A DNA stretch of 64,000 bases from Orobanche coerulescens (lineage: Eukaryota > Streptophyta > Magnoliopsida > Lamiales > Orobanchaceae), in NCBI GenBank assembly GCA_033398695.1, contig CM065802.1, positions 148,600,096-148,664,095 on the forward strand, given 5' to 3'. Under the pieces are notes generated by a model. The model worked only from the letters and a program-made list of their open reading frames with translations. It did no database searches and was not told where the DNA came from. Of the stretch, positions 12,460 to 24,628 are shown piece after piece. Position numbers and translations under genes: made by a program. Positions within the stretch are counted from its first letter, which is position 1. Every line of letters begins with the position of its first letter.

Positions 12460-12585
12460 AACTAATGCGTGCTACAACAATTATTTAGCGTGCGCTACCC
12501 ATGCTGCATTAGCACGCGCTAGCCTCGCAATTAGCGTGCGCTAGCTGCTCCAACTCAGTAACATGATCGCGAATATATATACGAC
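12460..12585 (+). promoter_or_regulatory. Four dyads followed by a TATA-like run inside LARD copy 1
   Basis: Four TAGCGYRCGCTA-type dyads at about 12462 (degenerate), 12485, 12510 and 12532, spaced 22-25 bp, followed by gaatatatatacg near 12571-12583. This matches the array-plus-TATA layout of LTR promoters in this window, but on the strand opposite to the element, and no ORF follows. Promoter activity is inferred only. Confidence 0.4.
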
Positions 12586-13464
12586 GTTACTAGAATCGAT
12601 GGTCACAAATAAACAACAACACGTTCGAATCTCAAAGCCAATAATTTAACACTTCATGAGCAACCATCAAAAGATAATTGTTATTCAAAAACCAAAATCT
12701 CACCTCTTATTAAATAGGGCTATCTCATGTACACATACCGATTGACCCAGCATTCACATCACTATTTTAATCATAAAACTGGCACCATTGCCTAAACAAT
12801 GAGAACATCATTATGTACTTCTTGACTAACAACCATGAAACTAAAAAGTTGAAAGCGAGAGTCACGTCTTGAGTACATTTTGTAGACCCCATTCGAGTTT
12901 AATAATCGTGTTTTGAAAACTTACAATACAAAATGCAAATGAAATATCGGTAGTTTGAATTCTCCAAAAAAAAATCCGACCTTGAGGTGATCATACGAAA
13001 ATCAAACTTTTTCCTCCCTTTGGAGGATGCTTTAAAACAAAATTTACGTGACTCCCCAAATACATGTAAAGCTTTAAAATATCACATTGATGAATTTTTC
13101 TTTGCGTAACCACACCAAGGCCATTACTCTTGTAAAAACGACTTATACCAGGATGTGTGTATATATACATATACGCTGGCACCACTTTTCATTCTAGCAT
13201 AATTCGAGAATCAAACAAGCATAGGCCACATACACTTAAACTTTACCCCGAAATACTAATTCACACAACTAGCTCATATGGCACAACATGTAGTAGGGAG
13301 ACTTACATCCACAGATCGCACGAAGATGATAGCTGCATCTTGATACTAATCACGGCCGACATCACAGACGACGCGTCGCGACATGACTTAGGCAGGCATA
13401 ATATGACAGGACAAGACACGATAATACCCGACTGGACCCGACATCCTAGGTTTCCACAACCTAA

Positions 13465-13476
13465 GCTCTGATACCA
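13465..13476 (-). other. Primer binding site of LARD copy 1
   Basis: gctctgatacca on the plus strand (TGGTATCAGAGC on the minus strand), four bases from the LTR edge at 13481; initiator Met tRNA type. Confidence 0.88.
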
Positions 13477-13480
13477 TAAA

Positions 13481-15290
13481 TGTAACACCCCAGAATCAAA
13501 TTGGAAATATTACACGCCGTAGACCCTCTCCGTGAGGATCCACCAGGTTAGACATCAAAACCACACAATAAATTACATACCGACATGATAAAATACCAAA
13601 TCAGTAGACCAACTTGGTCTTTCATCACTAACATACAAGTCAAAAATACATATTTCTATCTCGACTCATACCCATGCAAGGGTAAAATACACTCACAAAC
13701 AAAAAGTACGACAGCGGAAGAGACCATACACGAACTCTGATTGACTGCATCCAAAGCTGGCCTTCGTGTGATTAGTATCATTCGCCTTCCATCATCCTTC
13801 GCGCCGATCCTGTGTTTTGCTCCCAAACCTGCATATACCTGGATGCAAAACAGACATCCACCCCCCGAATACTCGGGGGTTAGCAAAACTCCATTGTTTT
13901 GCTAGTACAAGTATAAAGTGCAAATACGAGCCATACACAACACATTCCGAGAGTACAACGAAAGACTTCCTGAGATATTTTGTTTAATTAAAAATAGTTC
14001 AAGTCTTGAAAGTAGAAATGAAACAAGTAAGCACTTTGAAAACACGTCCAAATCTCGGGAGTTTTGAAAACATTTGTGATTGAAAAGTTCTTAATTCCTC
14101 GAAAGCCACTTAGGGTCACAACCCCAAAGTTCATTTTCCAAAATGCAAATCCGTTAACAAAACACGGGGTCCATGACCCAAATATTCCCGGACACAAAAC
14201 ATAGGGTCCACGACCCGATCATCCACTTCAATTCACTTCCAAATACACATTACACACAATAAATTATTTTTATGCCATTTTAGCCAAACACCAAGACTCG
14301 ATATATAATGTCTCTCGACCCCAAGCACCAAGAATTGTGATACTCCGGACATATCACAATTAATCATCAGTACAAACACTCTGGCAATTCTCGCGACCCG
14401 GTCCGGCCCTCAAGCCACCAAGTCCCTATGCTCCCCATCGAGCGACCCCAAGTGAGAATGCCCACTCGAAAGTAACTCTCGCAACCCGGTCCATCCGCTA
14501 AGCCACCAGGTCCCCGTGTGACCCCGTCGAGTCAATACCCAAGTGAGAGTACCCAAGAAAAACCTTACAACTCTCATCAGTTCTCATTTCCAAAACTACA
14601 ATCCTCAAGAGTCAATCACAATATATATAGTCGAGGTATTTTGCTATAATAGCCAAACTACCCAACAAATACTCACGACCCAGAATTAATACTATCCACA
14701 AGGAAGCACAGTTATCTCTACAACTCCGAACGTCACAATCAATATCACATAACTCGCATATTCACCGATAACCACATGACTCCACGCACAATTCTTAACA
14801 AAAGGATTGAACCTTAAATTACCGACGAATAATGTTGATAAACAGTACAATAAATAATTTCTTGCTAGAAAGATTTGTACTGTTGATCAAAATCAACTAA
14901 GGAAAGAAGACGGAGATGGCCGAAATGGACTTCCCAGACAGAAAAATGGTTCGGCTGATTTGAAAAGGGAGGGCCGATTTTTATCTCATAAAATTAGGGT
15001 TGTGTAATTTTCTCTTATGACAACTACTTGTCCAAGACCCTTTATTTATACTAAGTAAACCCTAGAGTCCAACTCTAATATTTGCTTAGTTGCCCCTCAA
15101 CTTATTAAATAATACAATACATATAATATATTATATTATATATTACTTATTATTTAATCCTCTAATAATATAATATCTAATATTATATTTATCTTTTTCA
15201 ATTGATATAATTAAATAATATAATATATATAATATTTTATATTATATATTACTCATTATTTAATTTCTTTAATAAATATAATATCACGGG
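13481..15290 (-). repeat. 5' LTR of LARD copy 1 (truncated)
   Basis: Starts TGTAACACCCC next to the primer site. The first part parallels LARD copy 2 (ttacacgccgtagaccctctcc in both). Two tandem repeats at about 14385-14455 and 14475-14555 share aacccggtcc and ccaccaggtcc blocks. A TATA-like taaataaagg (minus strand) lies at 15041-15050. The upstream part is extremely AT-rich (15100-15280). The LTR stops at 15290 where the inverted arm begins; the missing U3 was not found beyond 25466. Confidence 0.75.
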
Positions 15291-15728
15291 ATGGGAGTTC
15301 CGAAGCCCGTGCGGCGTCCCGGGGGCCCTCACACCCCGGGACCATCCTATCCCACATAGCATGCCAACTGGTTTCGCCCTGCCATGGGCTCATCAGGGAG
15401 ACGGCATTAGTCCCCGACCAGTTGTGCCCTACCAGCAACGATCCCCTTCATAGTCAAGTCCTCGACTAGCGACAGGATCTCCGGACTAAACCGGGTCGGC
15501 ATGCCTGACTCGGCCAGACCGATGCATCCGGGAAAACAACGCCTTAACGCTAATGTCGCCCCCTTTACCCCTCTTGTAGCAAGCTAACCAGAAGGCACGC
15601 CTCATTTGGACGGTCAACACGGACACGACATATCGGGTCGTGACATCCTCCCCCACCCAAATTACAGCACGTCCCCGTGCTGGGGGAGAATGTTTCTTTC
15701 CGCACACTGTATTGTCGCACGCACACAA
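15291..15728 (-). repeat. Left arm of a 438-bp inverted repeat (LTR-like)
   Basis: Near-perfect inverted copy of 25030-25466. Read on the minus strand it is a purine tract (gggtgggggagga), then TGTCACGACCCG... (from 15645) and so resembles the 3' end of a gypsy element followed by an LTR of about 355 bp, pointing leftwards. No target duplication is visible outside the arms. Confidence 0.75.
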
Positions 15729-15762
15729 CCGATGAGGGCGGGGAGTGAACGCCGGTGCAAAG

Positions 15763-17601
15763 TGTAACACCCTCAAGATGTTCGAGGTATATTACAGCGC
15801 CGTGAATTCCCTATATGGGACCCACCAGGCTGAACAAACATCATACTCATCGACTCACAGAACAACAGGATAACACCTCGTCATAAAGACGCCCAACAAA
15901 ATAATCCACCCGGTTCAACCGGTCAAACATAACACCATAATTCGACACAAACATAATAATCAACAATACAATCCAGACGAGTAAAAATTCTTAAGTACTC
16001 GAGTACTTCTATTAGTTCAAACAAAACCACAAAAGATAAAAAGATAGAAGACACTAAGACACCACTCGTGCACAATCATCACGCACGGCCATCATCCGCA
16101 TACTGGTCCAGCGCCAGTTCATCTCGATGAACCTGACCTGAAATTCATAAAACGAATTTCCCCAAAACGGGTCCCCAGAGGGGTTAGCAATTACGCTAGT
16201 ACAAGTAACCAAATGAACAACTTACATCTTACACATATAGTAATGCATGCAATCAAGAAAACATAGTTCCAAAACACTCATTTCCGGAAATGCCATAGTC
16301 AAATCACATTTGTAAAATTCACCACAATTAACCGTCGATCCACACCTCCGTGGACCCCTACCGAGACCCCGTCGGATCTAACCCGTAGTGGTTAAAAGCA
16401 AAGCTCGTCGATCCACACCTCCGTGGACCCCTACCGAGACCCCGTCGGATCTAACCCGTAGTGAGCATACACACACACACAATTTCTCATACACTACTAC
16501 TATGTCAAGATCGTAAGTTCATAAGGATACTTGCCTCGATCAAAAAGACGGTGACACGAACGGGAATGGAGGATCAAAACACGACCGCGAGAAACCGGCG
16601 GAAATGAACCTAACGATTTTAATAACACAATCACAACCACTTCTAAATGATTACGGAAATGGAATACACCCGGAAACCTGCCTACGATTCATGTATATTT
16701 GTATAAAAATAACAATGAGGGCGGACCAAGAAAATCGCCCGGAATCGCCTTAGCCGCGAAGAGGAGGAAGAAAAGAGAAATTGTGTTTATCTCGGTCAAC
16801 TCCCTGGTTTATATAACCAGGGAGTGTTAGCGCGTGCTAAAACCTCAAGGTTAGCGTGCGCTAACGGGATAAAATTCCAATCCATACAGTTAGCGTCCCA
16901 GTCCAGTAGCCAGATTTCTGACCGTTAGCGTGCGCTACTCGAAATGTAGCATGCGCTAATAACCTCTCGGTAGCGCGCGCTATCGACCAATAGAGTGCGC
17001 TACCTGGACATCAGCCGAGTCTAGAAGCTAACTGCCCAAAACTCACCTGACCCGTTAGCGTGCGCTAGCGTACAAACGTAGCGTGCGCTACCTGGCTCCT
17101 GACCGAGTTCAGTAGTAAACTGTCCAGTACTGGAAAGTCACGCTAGCGCGCGCTACCGAGCAACTTAACGTGCGCTAGTCTCCCGACATTAGCGTGCGCT
17201 AGACAAGGTAGCGTGCGCTAATCCGATAGTCCAGAGGGCTGGGAAAAAAACTGCCACTCCCAGGGCTAACTCGCTAGCGCGCGCTACGAAGTAAACATAG
17301 CGTGCGCTACAAAGGGACTTCTAGCGTGCGCTATGCAGAAAAATTAGCGTGCGCTAGGTACGGAATATAAACGGTCCACAACACCGGAACACGAACGAAA
17401 CATCAAACGGAACACCTCAAAACGCATCATAGCATAGAATGGATCCACGGCAACCCCGAAACGGTGGTTCCGCACAACAATTACGAGAATCAGATCAATA
17501 GATGAAGGAAAAGTTACACTGAAAGATACACGAGGGTCGCTACAATCGAGAAATACACCGAAATGAAAATACAAGGGAAAGAAAAAAATACGGATATTAC
17601 A
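15763..17601 (-). repeat. 3' LTR of gypsy copy B (1839 bp, internal deletion)
   Basis: TGTAACACCC ... TATTACA edges; matches 22489-24623 almost base for base. It lacks about 290 bp, at a junction near 16728, compared with the other LTR (the lost part is about 23456-23727). The junction lies in short repeated ccaagaaaatc-like sequence, which suggests slippage or illegitimate recombination. Two tandem repeats with ccacacctccgtggaccc lie at 16333-16390 and 16407-16464. Confidence 0.94.
16807..17356 (-). promoter_or_regulatory. U3 dyad array and TATA box of gypsy copy B (3' LTR)
   Basis: About 16 copies of TAGCGYRCGCTA-type dyads, at about 16827, 16850, 16924, 16945, 16968, 16990, 17054, 17076, 17143, 17166, 17188, 17207, 17272, 17296, 17320 and 17343. 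Clear sets of four are spaced 19-24 bp. Sets are separated by CCAGTA/CTGG elements (16903, 17123) or a related gtccagagggctgg (17228). TATA ttatataaac (minus strand) is at 16807-16818, downstream of the array on the element's strand. Confidence 0.8.
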
Positions 17602-17615
17602 TTCTACCCCTCTAA
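17602..17615 (-). other. Polypurine tract of gypsy copy B
   Basis: On the minus strand tagaggggtagaa directly precedes TGTAATATCCG, the 3' LTR start. Confidence 0.85.
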
Positions 17616-17636
17616 AAATAAGTTTCGTCCCGAAAC

Positions 17637-20600
17637 TTAAGAAACAAACAACTCAGGGTACCTAGCACGCATGCTATCCTCGGTTTCCCAAGTTGCCTCC
17701 TCGACACCGTGTCTCGACCACTGCACCTTGACCAAAGGTATGGTCTTATGTCTCAGTCGTTTCTCACGATGATCCAAAATCTTCAATGGACGCTCTTCAA
17801 AAGTAATATCCTCGGCGACATCAATCTCACCATAATCGATGACGTGACTAGGATCCGGGACGTATTTCCTCAGCTGGGAAACATGAAAAACGCTATGAAC
17901 ATGACTCAAGGCCGGAGGTAACGCCAAACGGTATGCCAACTCACCGACTCGCTCGAGAATCTCAAAGGGTCCAATAAATCTCAGACTCAACTTCCCTTTC
18001 TTCCCGAAACGAAAAACTCCCTTCGTCGGCGACACCTTTAGCAAAACGTGGTCTCCCACCTCGAATTCCAAAGGTCGACGACGGACGTCGGCATAAGACT
18101 TCTGTCGACTCTGGGCAGTCAACATCCATTCCCGAATTAATTCTATCTTCCGCCTCGTCTCTAAAACGACATTCGGCTCGGTCCCGACCAAATCGGACGC
18201 CTCATTCCAACAAATCGGTGATCGACATCGCCGCCCATAAAGTGCCTCATACGGTGCCATCCGAATGGACGCGTGCCAACTATTGTTGTACTTGAATTCG
18301 ATCAATGGCAAATGCTCCTCCCAGTCACTGCTCCAATCGAGAGCACAAGCACGCAACAAATCCTCGAACGTCTGGATAGTGCGTTCCGACTGTCCATTTG
18401 ACTGGGGATGAAAAGAGGTACTCAACTGCAAACGGGTGCCCAACGCCTTATGCACCGCCTGCCAGAAGTGCGATACAAAACGGCCATCACGATCCGAAAT
18501 GATAGACTTCGGAGTACCGTGAAGCCTCATAATCTGCGCGATAAACACACGAGCTAACTTCTCCGGGCCCCAAGTCTCCTTAATGCCCAGAAAGTGTGCT
18601 GACTTGGTCAGACGATCAACTATCACCCATACCATGTTCATGCCCGACCTCGATCTCGGCAAACTCGTAATGAAATCCATCGATATATCTTCCATTTTCC
18701 ATTCCGGGATGGGAAGTGACTGCAACAACCCAGCCGGTTGCTGATACTCGATTTTGACCTGCTGACAAGTCAAACATCTCGCTACAAACTGTGCGACCTC
18801 CTCCTTCATATCATTCCACCAGAAGTTCCTTCTCAAGTCCTTGTACATCTTACTCGAACCAGGATGAACGGAGTAAGGTGTAGCATGGGCCTCCCGCAAA
18901 ATACTCTGTCTCAACTCTGAGTCGTTCGGCACACAAAGCCGACTCTGGAATCTCAAAATACCATCCTCGTGAATCACAAACCCAGGAGACTTTCCCTTAA
19001 GAACGTTCTCTCGGATTTGAGTAATCATCGGATCCTCTAACTGCTTCAGTTTAATTTCATCGATCAAAGACGACGAAATCTCTAAGGCACAAAGTTGCCC
19101 GACAGTTCCCGGCAACAAAACCTCAACATCTAACTCGATCAAAGCCCGCTGAATCTCAGACTGAGACGTAAGGATCTCAAGCGTTCGCAACGCAATCGGT
19201 TTCCGACTCAAGGCGTCGGCCACGACGTTCGCCTTGCCCGGATGATAAAGGATTTCGAGGTCATAATCCTTAATCAGCTCTAACCACCTCGTCTATCTCA
19301 TATTCAGCTCCCGCTGAGTAAATATGTATTTCAGACTTTTATGATCGGTAAAAATCTGACATGCAGAGCCGAAAAGATAATGACGCCAAATCTTGAGCGC
19401 GAAAACGACTGCCGCTAACTCTAAATCATGAGTAGGGTAGTTCAGCTCATACGGCCTCAACTGTCTCGACGCATAGGAAATGGTCTTGTCGTGCTGCATC
19501 AATACGCACCCAAGACCCTGACCCGAAGCATCGCTATAAACGGCAAAACCCTCGTTGCCACATGGCAACGCCAAAACCAGGGCTGAAGTCAAATGCTTCT
19601 TCAGTTCCTCAAAACTCGACTGCCTCTCGTCATTTCAGACGAACTTCTCGGTTACGGAGCAAGCTGCGTGGCGGTGAGCTAGTTTCGAGAAACCCTCGAC
19701 GAACCTACGATAGTAGCCAGCCAAACCCAAGAAACTACGGAGTTCCTTCACATTCTTGGGCGGTGCCCAATCCAACACTGCCTCGATCTTCTGCGGATCT
19801 ACACGAACCCCCTCGGCTGAAATCACGTGACCTAGAAACATCACTTCCTTCAGCCAGAACTCACATTTCGAGAACTTCGCATAGAGTTGCTCGGTCCTCA
19901 AAATATCTAACACTACCCGCAAATGATGGGCATGCTCTTCCTCGTCCCTCGAATAAATAAGAATATCGTCAATGAAGACGACAACACAATTATCCAAATA
20001 CTCGATAAAGATTTTGTTCATCAACTGCATGAACACCGCCGGTGCATTAGTTAACCCGAAGGGCATAACTACAAACTCATAATGTCCGTATCTCGTCTGA
20101 AAAGCTGTTTTCGGCACATCGGACTCCCTCACCCGGAGCTGATAGTACCCTGATTTCAAATCAATCTTCGAGAACACCGCAGCTCCCTGCAACTGATTGA
20201 ACAAGTCATCAATTCTCGGCAAAGGATACTTGTTCTTGATGGTCACCTTGTTTAGTTCGCGATAGTCGATACACAAACGTAGTGAATCGTCCTTCTTCCG
20301 CACAAACAGGACCGGTGCGCCCCAAGGCGAGGCGCTCGGCCGAACATACCCCGACTCAAGAAGCTCACTCAACTGCTTCTTCAGCTCGGCCATCTCTGAA
20401 GGTGCCATGCGATATGGTGCCTTCGAAATCGGAGCCGCGCCCGCCTCTAACTCTATAGCAAACTCAACCTCACGATCTGGTGGCAATCCCGGTAACTCAT
20501 CAGGAAATACATCAGGAAACTCACTAACAACTGGAATTGATGAAAGCTCGACCCCACCATTCCCCGCCTTCAAGGCGTAACACCAATAATCCATACACCC

Positions 20601-21177
20601 CTTCCGTAGGAGTCTAATTGCCTTCAAAGAGTTAATAACAAGTTTCTGGTTTCCCCTCTTTCGCCCCGCGAAAGAGTGCTCGGTGCCATCCTCGGCTAAC
20701 ATAGTGATGATTCTCGTACGGTAATTCACGATCGCACCATGCCGTTCGAGCCAATCATCCCCAAGAATTAAATCCTCACCCTCAATTCCCACAACAATAA
20801 GATTAGAGAGCCAAGCCCTCCCACAAATAGTCACAGCACAATCTCGAATCTCACGGTCACCAACGATCCTATCGCCGCTAGGAAGTTTAACGATGAAAGG
20901 CTCGCATGGCGATAAACAATCAAGACCCAAACGGTGCACACATTCCAAAGACACGAACGAATGCATAGCACCAGAATCAAAAAGCACACTGACAGGATGC
21001 AAATATGTGAACAGTACCTGTGGCAACGGTAGCGGCTGGGTCATCGGCCCTCCTCATCTCATAAACGCGCGGGTGGGCGGAGCCGACACTGGAAGCTCCC
21101 CCTCGGCTGGGCTGACCCCGGCCTCTCCCTCGGCTAGCACTCGGTGGAGACTGCGGAGCAAACGAACCTTGATTCAC
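17637..21177 (-). pseudogene. pol: Pol polyprotein of gypsy copy B (one frame with two stops)
   Basis: Protease DSG at about 20978-20970; RT with FSKIDLKSG and intact FIDD (near 19965); RNase [12 protein letters not shown] (near 19540); integrase HHCC finger (H113, H120, C150, C153 of the last 528-residue segment) and D183, D244, E280, a proper D,D(35)E; chromodomain-like end VKVQWSRHGVEEATWETE. All blocks lie in one reading frame, broken by TGA at 19632-19634 (TGG in relatives) and TAG at 19290-19292 (CAG in copy A). Just before the first stop about 15 residues differ from copies A and C, as if two compensating indels occurred. Much closer to function than copy A. Confidence 0.95.
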
Positions 21178-21185
21178 GCTTGGTT

Positions 21186-22250
21186 ACCTAGGCGCTGGGA
21201 TGGAAGCCTGGGCATCAAGGATTTTCTCTCTCTCTCAGCACAGAAAGCAGCTTTGTGGCCTGGCTGGACACACCGATTACACGTCAGCAAAGGACTCAGA
21301 CATGTACGACTAATGTGACCCGGTCAACCACAGTTAAAACACTTCGTATCCCGAGAAGGAGTATTGGTAGTTCCACGAAAACCTGCAGTAGAACGGGCGG
21401 GACCACCGCCAGCTGAAAAGTTAGCAGACTGGAACTTCTGCTGACCCCCACCTTTGTGACCCGAAAAATTTCCGGCAGACTTTTGCTTCTTGCTCTCGCG
21501 AGCCGCCTCACTCGCCATCACAGACATATCGTAGGCAAGGGCCCTACTCTGATAATCCTTTAAGGTAGTGCAAACTAGTCCGGACATGTAATCACGAATC
21601 GACTGTTTCATCCGCCTGGAGAAATGGAAAATCTTATCGCTCTCTTCCCTAACTTGGGCCTTCACGAAGCCCAACTCCCGATTGAAATCGGCAATGGCAC
21701 AGGAAAGCAGGGGATATCCGGTGAGCATCAAAGAAGGCATGGACTCGGGCTTGTTTGACCGGCCACGGGCAATACTCGCTCTCCATCAGGTCCTTAAACT
21801 CGTCCCATGAAGCAGCACGGTCTCTTGGCTCAACGGCTTCCCACCAGTCGGTAGCATCCCGGTGAGAAAATCTTGGGCAATAGGGACCTTGCGGTCCTGG
21901 GACGATTGGTGGCGACAAAAACTTTGGATATCTCCTTGATCCACCTCCCGATCAATCGGGTCGAGGCTCTGGAAACCGGGAGGTGCATCTTGATGACATC
22001 CTGTAGCCAACGATCTCCGCCCTAGCGGCTTGGGTGGATCCGGGTTACGAACACTTTGAGCTATTGCCGCCATTTGGTTCACCATTTCTTTGCATAACGG
22101 CCGCAATACCAAGGTCGGCGCGCTCTGAGAAGAAGCATGGCTGTGACGGTCGCCGTCTTGCCGGCTCGAAGACTGCGGCGTGGCCGCCCCATTGCCCACG
22201 TCCCCGTGTCCACGACCACGACCGCGACCACGACCTCTTCCAGCATCTAT
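21186..22250 (-). pseudogene. gag: Gag of gypsy copy B (frameshifted)
   Basis: Starts with a DAGRGRGRGRGRG arginine-glycine stretch typical of these gags; the codon just before it is ATA (22250-22248), so the start may be lost. Blocks PPIVPGPQG, ATDWWEAVEPRD, then SDKIFHFSRRMKQSIRDYMSG are spread over three frames (changes near 21910 and 21740). Two zinc knuckles near 21340-21255 (CFNCG-stop-PGHISRTC and CNRCVQPGHKAAFC) have a TGA where CGA is expected at 21324-21326. A TAA lies at 21183-21185. The nucleocapsid part overlaps the start of the pol-encoding sequence without a gap. Confidence 0.87.
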
Positions 22251-22470
22251 ACTGGAGTTAAATAAGTAGCAAAAGCCATACGATGGTAAGTACAAGAAAA
22301 GAACAATCACAAATCGAGAATCAAAGGTACGATACAAGGGAATAAGGAATAGAGGAAGGAAAACTTACGGGCACTGGTAGTACCGGAATCATGGCAGCGT
22401 GACAATGATGTGCAAAACAAAACACAACAAGACCCAATAAACCGACAAGCTTAGGTATCCATAACCTAGT

Positions 22471-22482
22471 GCTCTGATACCA
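22471..22482 (-). other. Primer binding site of gypsy copy B
   Basis: gctctgatacca on the plus strand, six bases from the 5' LTR edge at 22489; initiator Met tRNA type. Confidence 0.93.
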
Positions 22483-22488
22483 TTTTTT

Positions 22489-24623
22489 GTAACACCCTCA
22501 AGATGTTCGAGGTATATTACAGCGCCGTGAATTCCCTATATGGGACCCACCAGGCTGAACAAACATCATACTCATCGACTCACAGAACAACAGGATAACA
22601 CCTCGTCATAAAGACGCCCAACAAAATAATCCACCCGGTTCAACCGGTCAAACATAACACCATAATTCGACACAAACATAATAATCAACAATACAATCCA
22701 GACGAGTAAAAATTCTTAAGTACTCGAGTACTTCTATTAGTTCAAACAAAACCACAAAAGATAAAAAGACAGAAGACACTAAGACATCACTCGTGCACAA
22801 TCATCACGCACGGCCATCATCCGCATACTGGTCCAGCGCCAGTTCATCTCGATGAACCTGACCTGAAATTCATAAAACGAATTTCCCCAAAACGGGTCCC
22901 CAGAGGGGTTAGCAATTACGCTAGTACAAGTAACCAAATGAACAACTTACATCTTACACATATAGTAATGCATGCAATCAAGAAAACATAGTTCCAAAAC
23001 ACTCATTTCCGGAAATGCCATAGTCAAATCACATTTGTAAAATTCACCACAATTAACCGTCGATCCACACCTCCGTGGACCCCTACCGAGACCCCGTCGG
23101 ATCTAACCCGTAGTGGTTAAAAGCAAAGCTCGTCGATCCACACCTCCGTGGACCCCTACCGAGACCCCGTCGGATCTAACCCGTAGTGAGCATACACACA
23201 CACACAATTTCTCATACACTACTACTATGTCAAGATCGTAAGTTCATAAGGATACTTGCCTCGATCAAAAAGACGGTGACACGAACGGGAATGGAGGATC
23301 AAAACACGACCGCGAGAAACCGGCGGAAATGAACCTAACGATTTTAATAACACAATCACAACCACTTCTAAACGATTACGGAAATGGAATACACCTGGAA
23401 ACCCGCCTACGATTCATGTATATTTGTATAAAAATAACAACGAGGGAGGACCACAACCAAACCCTCCCGATTTCGCAAAACTATGAAAATATACTATGAA
23501 TCCGTAGGAAAACTAATGATATTAACAAGATAATTCATATTCATCATGAATCCACCAACAAAACGAAATGAATCGGACGAAAATCCCAAAACCCCCAATT
23601 TATCCAAAAGTAGGGTTCTAAGAGATTTTACCTTGGATTAAGATGAAAGATTCGTGTTGATGTTGTTATAATACACCAAGAACTCAAGGAAGATGTTGGA
23701 TGAAATGATTGGAGGAAGAAATCGCCAAGAAAATCTCCCGGAATCGCCTTAGCCACGGAGAGGAGGAAGAAAAGAGAAATTGTGTTTATCTCGGTCAACT
23801 CCCTGGTTTATATAACCAGGGAGTGTTAGCGCGCGCTAAAACCTCAAGGTTAGCGTGCGCTAATGGGATAAAATTCCAATCCATACAGTTAGCGTCCCAG
23901 TCCAGTAGCCAGATTTCTGGCCGTTAGCGTGCGCTACTCGAAATGTAGCGTGCGCTAATAACCTCTCGATAGCGCGCGCTATCGACCAATAGCGTGCGCT
24001 ACCTGGACATCATCCGAGTCCAGAAGCTAACTGCCCAAAACTCACCTGACCCGTTAGCGTGCGCTATCCTACAAACGTAGCGTGCGCTAGCGTACAAACG
24101 TAGCATACGCTACCTGGCGCCTGACCGAGTTCAGTAGTAAACTGTCCAGTACTGGACAGTCATGCTAGCGCGCGCTACCGAACAACTTAACGTGCGCTAG
24201 TCTCCCGACATTAGCGTGCGCTAGACAAGGTAGCGTGCGCTAATCCGATAGTCCAGAGGGCTGGGAACAGAATTGCCACTCCCAGGGCTAACTCGCTAGC
24301 GCGCGCTACGAAGTAAACATAGCGTGCGCTACAATGGGACTTCTAGCGTGCGCTATGCAGAAAAATTAGCGTGCGCTAGGTACGGAATATAAACGGTCCA
24401 CAACACTGGAACACGAACGAAACATCAAACGGAACACCTCAAAATGCATCATGGCATAGAATGGATCCACGGCAACCCCGAAATGGTGGTTCCGCACAAC
24501 AATTATGAGAATCAGATCAATAGATGACGGAAAAGTTACACTGAAAGATACACGAGGGTCGCTACAATCGAGAAATACACCGAAATGAAAATACAAGGGA
24601 AAGAAAAAAATGCGGATATTACA
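22489..24623 (-). repeat. 5' LTR of gypsy copy B (2135 bp)
   Basis: Full-length partner of 15763-17601. Tandem repeats in the transcribed part lie at 23059-23116 and 23133-23189. The block 23250-23620 is strongly similar to 54985-55360 in LARD copy 2, although their U3 parts differ. Confidence 0.95.
23806..24378 (-). promoter_or_regulatory. U3 dyad array and TATA box of gypsy copy B (5' LTR)
   Basis: Same arrangement as 16807-17356: TATA at 23806-23817, then about 17 TAGCGYRCGCTA-type dyads up to 24378. It carries one extra copy near 24080, apparently a local duplication, with cctacaaacgtagcg and gcgtacaaacgtagc side by side. This LTR would drive the element. Confidence 0.8.
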
Positions 24624-24628
24624 CAAAG

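Larger units (their letters stand above)
10648..13480 (-). other. Non-coding interior of LARD copy 1
   Basis: About 2.8 kb without a convincing ORF. Two purine-tract-like sites with the retroelement signature GTTTCGGGACGAAAC or close variants occur, one at the LTR edge (10650-10685) and a second at 11273-11315 preceded by gggtattaca. The same pair recurs in LARD copy 2. The rest is AT-rich with many short A/T runs (11550-12400). A set of four dyads lies at 12460-12545. Confidence 0.7.
10364..15290 (-). mobile_element. Non-coding LTR retroelement (LARD-like), copy 1, both ends truncated
   Basis: Minus-strand order: LTR (15290 down to 13481), primer site (13476-13465), non-coding interior (13480 down to 10648), purine tract and LTR remnant (10647 down to 10364). 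It has no gag or pol. The interior is related to that of copy 2 (56332-58921), with matching stretches such as gatgccaactc(a/g)gca and the two purine-tract-like sites. Gypsy copy A cuts the 3' LTR at 10364, and the inverted-arm unit cuts the 5' LTR at 15290. Large retrotransposon derivatives of this kind depend on proteins of other elements. Confidence 0.78.
15763..24623 (-). mobile_element. Ty3/gypsy chromovirus (Tekay/Del-like), copy B, complete
   Basis: Complete minus-strand element of 8861 bp with perfect 5-bp target duplication caaag (15758-15762 and 24624-24628). From right to left: 5' LTR, primer site, gag, protease-RT-RNase H-integrase-chromodomain, purine tract, 3' LTR. It is inserted in the unit bounded by the inverted arms 15291-15728 and 25030-25466. 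RT and integrase catalytic residues are intact, but gag is frameshifted and pol has two stops, so it is dead but fairly young: the LTRs are nearly identical apart from one deletion. Confidence 0.96.

Noticed and set aside
13157..13471. 104-codon ORF in LARD copy 1
   Set aside because: Low-complexity, not kept in copy 2 and overlapping the leader and primer site region.
17709..19960. Plus-strand ORFs over gypsy copy B (for example 19562-19960)
   Set aside because: They are antisense shadows of pol; composition and length are explained by the coding strand.
22469..22483. tRNA-like match ctctgatacca
   Set aside because: It is only the primer binding site next to an LTR; there is no tRNA cloverleaf around it.
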